This document shows, piece after piece, positions 8,098 through 13,195 of a DNA stretch of 14,168 nucleotides (within the stretch, counting starts at the first letter, position 1; every line of letters begins with the position of its first letter). The position numbers and the translations under genes were made by a program. The stretch comes from JBFIHZ01 sp041601535 (lineage in GTDB: Bacteria; Pseudomonadota; Gammaproteobacteria; Xanthomonadales; SZUA-36). Below the pieces are notes generated by a model, which saw nothing but the letters and a program-made list of their open reading frames with translations, was not told the origin of the DNA and did no database searches. Location: the NCBI GenBank assembly GCA_041601535.1, contig JBFIHZ010000072.1, positions 1 through 14,168 on the forward strand. The letters run 5' to 3'.

Positions 8098-8756
8098 GCC
8101 GTGTTGCTGCGGTGCTGTTTGATCTGGATGGCACCTTGCTGGATTCCGCGCCTGACCTGGTGGCTGCGCTGAACTGGGTTCGCCAGCAGGAAAATCTGAC
8201 GGCGCTGCCGGTGGAAGAGATAAGCCACCACGCGTCGCGTGGGGCGGCCGGCTTGTTGGCTGCTGGTATGCCGGCCGCAGGGCCGGATCGTTTTGAGGCA
8301 TGGAAAGCCGAGTTCTTGCGGCGTTATGCCGAACATCATTTTGTCCACACCCGGCTGTATCCTGGCATTCAGGAGGTGTTGGACTATCTGGCCGGTTCCT
8401 CCATTCCCTGGGGTATTGTCACCAACAAAGTGGAAGCGTTGACCCTGCCGGTATTGCGGGCGGCGGGTCTGCTGGATGCAGCGGGATGCGTGGTTTGTGG
8501 CGATACCTGTTCGCGCAGCAAGCCCCATCCAGCCCCGGTCGAGCTGGCCTGCAGGCTGTTGCGTGCGGCTCCACAACGCACCTTGTTCGTGGGTGATGAC
8601 GTTCGCGATTTACAGGCCGGAAAGTCCGCCGGAACCCAGGTGGCGGCCGTGCACTACGGTTACGGCTCTGGTGAATTTACTGCTGACCATCTGGCCGGTA
8701 GCCTGTCCGTACATCATCCCGCTGACCTTGTTGCCTGGCTGGAAGCGCAGGCATGA
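8094..8756 (+). CDS. mupP: N-acetylmuramic acid 6-phosphate phosphatase MupP (HAD family, Gph-like)
   Basis: A 220-residue HAD phosphatase. Motif I is LFDLDGTLLDSAPD (nucleophile D10, acid D12), motif II is TNK (110-112), motif III is K143 in SRSKPHP, and motif IV is FVGDDVRDLQAGKSAGT (D168, D169). The stretch GDTCSRSKPHP plus LACRLL and the WGIVTNK segment are close to MupP of Pseudomonas, which dephosphorylates MurNAc-6-P in the recycling route that bypasses de novo UDP-MurNAc synthesis. In P. aeruginosa mupP likewise follows ubiG, which is the main reason for preferring MupP over phosphoglycolate phosphatase (Gph). I chose ATG 8094, which overlaps the ubiG stop by 4 bases; a longer frame upstream would run through ubiG. 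The partners amgK and murU are not in the window. Confidence 0.85.
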   Translation: MSRVAAVLFDLDGTLLDSAPDLVAALNWVRQQENLTALPVEEISHHASRGAAGLLAAGMPAAGPDRFEAWKAEFLRRYAEHHFVHTRLYPGIQEVLDYLAGSSIPWGIVTNKVEALTLPVLRAAGLLDAAGCVVCGDTCSRSKPHPAPVELACRLLRAAPQRTLFVGDDVRDLQAGKSAGTQVAAVHYGYGSGEFTADHLAGSLSVHHPADLVAWLEAQA

Positions 8757-8797
8757 TCGTTATGCGCAAGGAAACTCAAGCGGAATAGACCAGACCC

Positions 8798-9670
8798 ATG
8801 TCCAGTTATACCGATGTCTTACAAAAGTTCATGTTTGAAGACCTGCCAGTGAAAGGCAGCTTCGTGCGCCTTGAATTGTCATGGCAGGAAGTTCTGCGGC
8901 GCGCTCAGCCCGACGCCCTTGCGGTTCCCTATCTGGGGGATACGCTCAGCGCAGCTGCATTGCTGACCAGTAACATAAAATTCAAGGGTTCGGTGCAGCT
9001 GCAAATCCAATCCAGCGGCCTGGTGCGCCTGTTGATGGGGCAGTGCAGCCATGATGGCAAATTGCGCGGTATCGCCAGGCTGAATGAAGCACCTCCCGCC
9101 AATGCAGGCCTGGTCGAGCAGGCGGTACTGGCCATCAATCTTTCTCCGGCCCAGGGCAGCGCACCGTATCAAGGTATTGTGGGGATATCCGATCAGGGAC
9201 TGATCGCCTCGCTGGAGCAGTATTTCCGGCAATCCGAGCAGCTGGAGACCCGTTTCTGGCTGGCCAGTGATGCTCAGGGATGCAGCGGCTTGATGTTGCA
9301 GCGCATGCCGGGTGAAACCCTGGACGGCGATGGCTGGAATCGGCTGCAGCTTCTGGCCGATTCAGTTTCTCCGGCGGAGCTTCAAAGCCTGAGCGCGGAA
9401 AAATTGCTGCATATATTATTCCATCAGGAATCCCTGAGGTTGTTTCCCCCCGCAGAATTGCAGTTTTCCTGCACCTGCACGCACAAGAAAGTCTCGGGCA
9501 TGCTGCAGTCGCTGGGTGAAGCAGAAGTCATGGACATCGTTGAGCAGCGCGGGGAAGTTGAAGTCAACTGCGAGCATTGTGGCAAGGCCTACACCTTTGA
9601 CCGGGTTGACGCGGCCCGCTTGTTCACCAGCCAGGACGTGACTCTGTCCACCGACAGTCACTTACACTGA
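8798..9670 (+). CDS. hslO: Redox-regulated chaperone Hsp33
   Basis: Hsp33 is a cytoplasmic holdase. It is inactive while its four C-terminal cysteines bind zinc, and it is switched on by oxidation and unfolding. The 290-residue length is normal. The N-terminal segment (YTDVLQKFMFEDLPVKGSFV) matches the family, as do the repeated beta-sheet elements LLMGQCSHDGKLRGIARL and YQGIVGI and the segment LEQYFRQSEQLETRFWL. The redox switch is complete: C225-x-C227 and C258-x-x-C261 in FSCTCTHKKVSG and VNCEHCGKAY. It lies 41 bases after mupP, and its TGA touches the ATG of the next gene with no gap. The ribosome site is weak (GGAA about 13 bases upstream). The more usual partner hslR (Hsp15) is absent. 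Confidence 0.97.
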   Translation: MSSYTDVLQKFMFEDLPVKGSFVRLELSWQEVLRRAQPDALAVPYLGDTLSAAALLTSNIKFKGSVQLQIQSSGLVRLLMGQCSHDGKLRGIARLNEAPPANAGLVEQAVLAINLSPAQGSAPYQGIVGISDQGLIASLEQYFRQSEQLETRFWLASDAQGCSGLMLQRMPGETLDGDGWNRLQLLADSVSPAELQSLSAEKLLHILFHQESLRLFPPAELQFSCTCTHKKVSGMLQSLGEAEVMDIVEQRGEVEVNCEHCGKAYTFDRVDAARLFTSQDVTLSTDSHLH

Positions 9671-10546
9671 ATGGACCAACCAAATACGACCACGGCGCAC
9701 GATGATCAGGCCTATTGCTGGCAACAGATACTGCGCATTCGGCCGCACTACCGTATTACACGCCCCTATATTGCATCCGCCGATGCCGATCGTTTACTGG
9801 TATTGAATGCACTGTTCTGTGCCCTGGAAGAAACGCTGAGTGGCACCAGCGAATACCGTGTTGCGGAACTCAAGCTGGCCTGGTGGGGGCAGGAGTTGGT
9901 GCCTGACCGGGTGGTTCACAGCCAACATCCCATAGCCCGGGAGCTGCACCGTTGCGGCGCATGGAAGATGATTTCACCGCAAGGCATAGGCGAATTGCTG
10001 CGTTCCAGCCAGCTACGACTTGACCCCGCGGCGCCGGCGGACATGGGCGCGCTGAAGGGCTTGGCTGCCTCCATCGGGCGCGTACACTTGCAACTGGAGA
10101 TGGCCGTAAGCCAGGCAGCAGGGTCTGACACCGGGATGGCTGATGCTGACTGCCGGCTTTATGGCTTGATGCAGTTGCTGCGGGAAAGTGCCCGCAGTCC
10201 CAGATTGGGATTCTGGTGGATTCCAATGAACCTGCTGGCCCGCTACAGCCTGGTGCGCGAGGACCTGATGAATCAGGCTCATGGCCCCGCAGTTACCGCA
10301 TTGATGAAAGACATTTTGCTGGATGCAGTGCAGGGCAAGCTTGCCACCGGTGGTGCAAGCAAAACGTCAAAGCACGGGCAGCAGCAAGCTGAGCGTTTGG
10401 CCCGTAATCAGCGGGTTCAGCTGGCCGTCTTCAGAAGGCAGGTAACGGAGCTTTTGGGAAAGCACCCTCGCACCTACGCGGGGCAATTGGGACAAATCCG
10501 GCTGATGCAGGTGTTGCTGGGCTGGAATGCCGCCCGCAAAGAGTGA
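9671..10546 (+). CDS. Squalene/phytoene synthase-like protein without the Asp-rich motifs
   Basis: A 291-residue protein with the helical framework of trans-isoprenyl (squalene/phytoene) synthases. LLVLNALFCALEETL with AELKLAWWGQEL (about 42-76) matches the segment that in relatives reads roughly LyAlnaElrri...iRLqWWreal. YGLMQLLRESARSPRLGFWWIP (164-185) aligns with the usual [23 protein letters not shown]. The catalytic Asp-rich motifs (DxxxD) that bind Mg-diphosphate are missing: RES replaces RD, and SARSPRLG replaces EDARRGR. It is therefore probably not an active prenyl synthase and is closer in spirit to the NDUFAF6-like branch, whose function in bacteria is unclear. No signal or membrane segment is seen. 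Its ATG directly follows the hslO stop, so it is translationally coupled. Fold assignment is fairly secure; function is unknown. Confidence 0.7.
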   Translation: MDQPNTTTAHDDQAYCWQQILRIRPHYRITRPYIASADADRLLVLNALFCALEETLSGTSEYRVAELKLAWWGQELVPDRVVHSQHPIARELHRCGAWKMISPQGIGELLRSSQLRLDPAAPADMGALKGLAASIGRVHLQLEMAVSQAAGSDTGMADADCRLYGLMQLLRESARSPRLGFWWIPMNLLARYSLVREDLMNQAHGPAVTALMKDILLDAVQGKLATGGASKTSKHGQQQAERLARNQRVQLAVFRRQVTELLGKHPRTYAGQLGQIRLMQVLLGWNAARKE

Positions 10547-10564
10547 TCAGGGAGCAGCAGCATC

Positions 10565-10966
10565 ATGAAGAAAAGCGAGCAAAAATCCACGGTAATCGGA
10601 GGCTGTCATTGCGGCCAGGTGCAGTTTGAAATACGCATTCCGGACACGGTCGTGGTGCAGCGCTGTAACTGCTCCATTTGCTCGCGCAGCGGGTTTGTTC
10701 ACCTGATTGTCGCAGCTGGTGACTTTAACCTGATTCGTGGTCAGGATTCCCTGACCGAGTACCGTTTTAACACCGGCCAGGCCAGGCACCTGTTTTGTTC
10801 TCGCTGTGGCGTGAAATCTTTTTACGTTCCCCGCTCCAACCCGGACGGGTACAGTATCAACCTCCTGTGCCTGCAATTACCCGCTGGAATTCAGGTTGAG
10901 GCAGAAGACTTTAACGGACAGGAGTGGGAGCAGAATGCCGCGCGGTTGCGTCACTTGTCGCTTTGA
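10565..10966 (+). CDS. GFA / CENP-V domain zinc protein
   Basis: A 133-residue single-domain protein of the glutathione-dependent formaldehyde-activating (GFA, CENP-V) fold, a beta-tent with two zinc sites. Seen: GGCHCGQVQFE (C14, C16), RCNCSICSRSG (C34, C36, C39) and LFCSRCGVKSFYVPRSNPDGYSINLLCL (C78, C81), which give the full cysteine set of the family. Most small members have no proven substrate; the name comes from Paracoccus Gfa, so I do not claim formaldehyde chemistry. AGGGAG (10549-10554) lies 10 bases before the ATG. The gene follows the squalene-synthase-like gene by 18 bases and ends the plus-strand run. The next gene is convergent, 35 bases away, with only a short GGGA/TCCC inverted repeat and no clear terminator between them. 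Confidence 0.88.
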   Translation: MKKSEQKSTVIGGCHCGQVQFEIRIPDTVVVQRCNCSICSRSGFVHLIVAAGDFNLIRGQDSLTEYRFNTGQARHLFCSRCGVKSFYVPRSNPDGYSINLLCLQLPAGIQVEAEDFNGQEWEQNAARLRHLSL

Positions 10967-11001
10967 TGCTTTGGGAAGGTATATCCCTGATGCATTGATT
11001 G

Positions 11002-11283
11002 TCAGTCATCGGTAATCACGTCGGGCCCCTTTCCGGCGGTTTTCTCATACACTCCTTTGCCCGATTTGCGGTATTGCGTGAACCCGTGTTTTTCGATATT
11101 GGATGGTTCCAGGGAAGGACCCGATTTCGCCAGGTTGGGGGCAGATATGACTCTGCGCACAACCGCGCCACACCGCGGACATTCGGTTAGGGCCGGGGCA
11201 GTTATTTTTTGCAATTGATCAAAGCCTTTGCGGCAATGGGCACAACCCTGTTCTGTTTGCGCCCGGTATTCGTAAAATGGCAT
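11002..11283 (-). CDS. FmdB-family zinc-ribbon regulatory-type protein
   Basis: A 93-residue protein opening MPFYEYRAQTEQGCAHC, with a CxxC pair (C14, C17) and a second pair in LTECPRCG (C35, C38) followed by VVRRVISAP. This is the standard N-terminal zinc ribbon of the FmdB/CxxC_CXXC_SSSS family, named after a proposed regulator of the formamidase operon. Members occur widely as small proteins of unproven function. The C-terminal tail (about 50-93) is polar, rich in Gly, Lys and Asp, and probably flexible; a segment SNIEKHGFTQYRKSGKGVYEK occupies about 61-81. It is convergent with the GFA gene. ATG 11281-11283 has only a weak GAGA upstream. I see no operon partner. Confidence 0.87.
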   Translation of the reverse strand: MPFYEYRAQTEQGCAHCRKGFDQLQKITAPALTECPRCGAVVRRVISAPNLAKSGPSLEPSNIEKHGFTQYRKSGKGVYEKTAGKGPDVITDD

Positions 11284-11748
11284 TTTGCTGATCTCGTTTA
11301 GTGGCAGTTTACCCAGTGACCGGCAGGCGGACGCCTGAAAGCAGCCATCAGAAGTCTTACCGTTGGGCCCGGTACGGCATGCGTTTTCACAGTGTACCGT
11401 TCATGCCCGCTGAAGCCGGTACAGTGACGTTCACGCCAGCGAATCAATGTGTTCATGCTCCCGGCCGGCACAACCGGACGCCTGGTGTGCTTGAACTGTT
11501 TTGGCATGGCCTGGCCTCTATGATCCATCGCAGGGTGTGAACAGCTTCAAGTATAACCAATCATGCAGTTATTCCTCACTGGTAAACGCCTGATCCGCCC
11601 TGTGAATCCTGCAGCGCAAACAATACAGGTTGGCGAAAACTTGAATTGGTGGGCAAAGCCGCTACACTTCCGCACCTCGTCCAATAAACAACCGAAGCAC
11701 GATAGTTGTTGCAGTTTCAGGGCGGACTGAACAGGGAATGGGCCGACA
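11284..11748. other. Intergenic stretch of about 465 bases without a convincing gene
   Basis: Between the start of the FmdB-type gene and the start of the dehydrogenase. A minus-strand frame of 76 codons (11298-11528) ends just before the FmdB start; its product is rich in Arg, His and Pro, matches no family I know, and has no good ribosome site. A plus-strand frame (11301-11540) overlaps it. The sequence GGACGCCTG appears twice (near 11327 and 11477). A promoter-like pair for the dehydrogenase lies near the right side. Confidence 0.5.
11641..11668 (+). promoter_or_regulatory. Candidate sigma-70-like promoter for the dehydrogenase gene
   Basis: TTGAAT (11641-11646) and TACACT (11663-11668) are separated by 16 bases, about 80 bases before the TTG start. 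No other pair in this gap is as good. Confidence 0.45.
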
Positions 11749-12471
11749 TTGCACGCTTCAAAATCGAAAAAAGTATTACTGATTACCGGCGCTGCTGGCG
11801 CCCTGGGTGCGGAGTTGTCGATGGCGGCCGCAGCGGCTGGCTGGCAGGTTGTGCTGGTGGACAAGAATAAGCCCGGCTTGAACCGCCTGTACGACCGTAT
11901 CGACGCACTGCAGGGGGCTGCGCCGGTGATGCAGTGCCTGGATTTGGCGGAATTTACACCGCAGGTTGGCGAACAGCTGATCAATGCCTTGCTTTCCGGG
12001 CCCGGCAGGCTGGACGCACTGGTGCATTGTGCTGCGGCTTTTGACGGGTTGCAGCCGCTGGAGCATGTAAGCCCGGACGTGTGGTTACGTCAGGTCCAGG
12101 TTAATCTGAGTGTGCCCTGGTTGTTGAGCAAGCAGTGTTTGCCGATGTTGCGGACGTCCGGTCACTCCAGTCTGATCTTCATCACTGAGGATCTGCCAAC
12201 CGTCAGTGGAGCCAATTGGGGTTGTTACGGCATTTGCAAGTCGGCCATTGATGTCATGGCCGGGCAATTTGCTGGTGAGCTGGCCGGATCGGGGGTCAAT
12301 GTCTGGGCAATAAACCCCGGACCGATGCAATCCCAGTTACGCGCACGTGCCTGGCACTCGGAATCACCCGCCACCTTACCGCGGCCCAGCGTGGCAGCGG
12401 AGCGCATCCTGCAACTGATTTCGGGTGCCGCAACGGCGCCCAGCGGGCCGATTGATCTGCGTGAGAAGTGA
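11749..12471 (+). CDS. YciK-like short-chain dehydrogenase/reductase with atypical active site
   Basis: A 240-residue Rossmann-fold SDR. Visible: the cofactor motif TGAAGALG (13-20), Asp38 after strand 2 (VVLVDKN, which favours NAD over NADP), HCAA in place of NNAG (93-96), N119, and Y160-x3-K164 in NWGCYGICK. INPGPMQSQLRARAW resembles the YciK C-terminal part, so it is probably from that branch, whose substrate is not settled. Two oddities stand out. First, the catalytic serine expected 13-14 residues before the tyrosine is missing: ITEDLP has Thr146 and Glu147 where relatives have Ser. Second, the only possible start is TTG at 11749, since an in-frame TGA lies at 11728 and there is no ATG or GTG between; AGGGA (11733-11737) precedes it. 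In Pseudomonas yciK follows mupP, but here other genes separate them. Confidence 0.8.
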   Translation: MHASKSKKVLLITGAAGALGAELSMAAAAAGWQVVLVDKNKPGLNRLYDRIDALQGAAPVMQCLDLAEFTPQVGEQLINALLSGPGRLDALVHCAAAFDGLQPLEHVSPDVWLRQVQVNLSVPWLLSKQCLPMLRTSGHSSLIFITEDLPTVSGANWGCYGICKSAIDVMAGQFAGELAGSGVNVWAINPGPMQSQLRARAWHSESPATLPRPSVAAERILQLISGAATAPSGPIDLREK

Positions 12472-12490
12472 CGCACGAACGGGCCCGCTG

Positions 12491-12520
12491 TTGGTAAAAC
12501 GGCCATGGCCGCTCTGTAAT
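12491..12520 (+). promoter_or_regulatory. Weak candidate promoter before hinT
   Basis: TTGGTA (12491-12496) and TGTAAT (12515-12520) are separated by 18 bases in the 215-base gap between the dehydrogenase and hinT. A TAGAAT at 12560-12565 is an alternative -10 box, but I find no matching -35 for it. Confidence 0.3.
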
Positions 12521-12686
12521 ACAAGCGTGCGAGTGCGGTAGGGTTTCGTGTTGGCGGGGTAGAATGTACCTGTCAGAGACAGCGGGCGCTGGCATGCACA
12601 CGGCAGCATACAGCGTTTCAGAAATTTCGCTTAAGTCATCACGCCCCACAGGCGGCATCGGTGACAATCAAACAAGGGAAGGGCAA

Positions 12687-13031
12687 ATGTCAGACGATTT
12701 GTTTTTGAAAATAATCAACCGGGAAGTGCCCGCGGATATTGTCTATGAAACAGACGAAGTCCTGGGTTTCCGGGATATCAACCCGCAAGCGCCGGTTCAT
12801 GTGCTGATCATTCCAAAAGTACACATCCGCACCATGGATGACCTTGACAGTTCTCACCGCGGGGTGATTGGTGCCATGTTTCTGGCAGCTGCCGAAATTG
12901 CGCGCAACGAAGGGCTAGCCGATGACGGTTATCGTGTGGTGATGAATTGCAAGCAGGCGGGTGGGCAGATGGTGTATCACATCCACCTTCATTTGCTTGG
13001 GGGCAGACAGATGCACTGGCCCCCCGGCTAG
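12687..13031 (+). CDS. hinT: HIT-family purine nucleoside phosphoramidase HinT
   Basis: A 114-residue cytoplasmic histidine-triad hydrolase. HinT proteins cleave AMP-lysine and related phosphoramidates and are homodimers. Visible: the opening DDLFLKIINREVPADIVYE, the core LGFRDINPQAPVHVLIIPK and the signature QMVYHIHLHLLGG with the triad H98, H100 and H102 (H100 in the nucleophile position). I chose ATG 12687, 7 bases after AAGGGAAGGG-type Shine-Dalgarno sequence; the same frame is open upstream to 12564, but those 41 residues have no family resemblance and would extend the protein past the usual size. The gene stands alone: the dehydrogenase ends 215 bases upstream and the next gene is convergent. 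Confidence 0.96.
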   Translation: MSDDLFLKIINREVPADIVYETDEVLGFRDINPQAPVHVLIIPKVHIRTMDDLDSSHRGVIGAMFLAAAEIARNEGLADDGYRVVMNCKQAGGQMVYHIHLHLLGGRQMHWPPG

Positions 13032-13057
13032 TTTTCCTTAACCTTTAACACCGCAAC

Positions 13058-13074
13058 CCTGGGATTGCCCCAGG
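13058..13074 (+). terminator. Weak hairpin after hinT
   Basis: CCTGGG (13058-13063) pairs with CCCAGG (13069-13074) across a 5-base loop, 26 bases after the hinT stop. There is no T-run downstream, so it is only a possible 3' end structure. Confidence 0.25.
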
Positions 13075-13117
13075 AATCAGCAGCATCCAGTTTCGTCCAT
13101 TCCTCAAACCACAAAGT

Positions 13118-13138
13118 GCCCCTGCAAGGTGCAGGGGC
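13118..13138. terminator. Perfect 9-bp hairpin between hinT and the repeat-protein gene
   Basis: GCCCCTGCA (13118-13126) pairs perfectly with TGCAGGGGC (13130-13138) around a 3-base loop. It lies between two convergent genes, 57 bases beyond the stop of the repeat-protein gene and 86 beyond hinT. On the minus strand the bases after the stem (ACTTTGTGG) are only moderately T-rich. It is probably a shared bidirectional terminator or a 3' stabiliser. Confidence 0.5.
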
Positions 13139-13195
13139 CAATTGTGCTCGTTGGATTTAGCTCATAGCGTTCATGCAAATTCTCGGGTCAAATGC

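Noticed and set aside
7831..8301. Minus-strand frames across ubiG and mupP (also 8064-8576)
   Set aside because: They overlap two firmly identified plus-strand genes and give His/Gln/Arg-rich low-information translations.
5426..10966. Defence island, prophage or toxin-antitoxin content in the middle block
   Set aside because: Every gene there is a recognised housekeeping or small accessory metabolic gene; there are no integrase, transposase or nuclease motifs.
11298..11528. 76-codon minus-strand frame just upstream of the FmdB gene
   Set aside because: No family resemblance or ribosome site, and overlapped by an equally long plus-strand frame; kept only as part of the unexplained stretch.
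11547..11984. 145-codon minus-strand frame
   Set aside because: Over half overlaps the Rossmann motif region of the dehydrogenase; there is no ribosome site and no recognisable domain.
12564..12686. N-terminal extension of hinT by 41 codons
   Set aside because: The extra residues match nothing in the family, while ATG 12687 has a good ribosome site and gives the normal HIT length.
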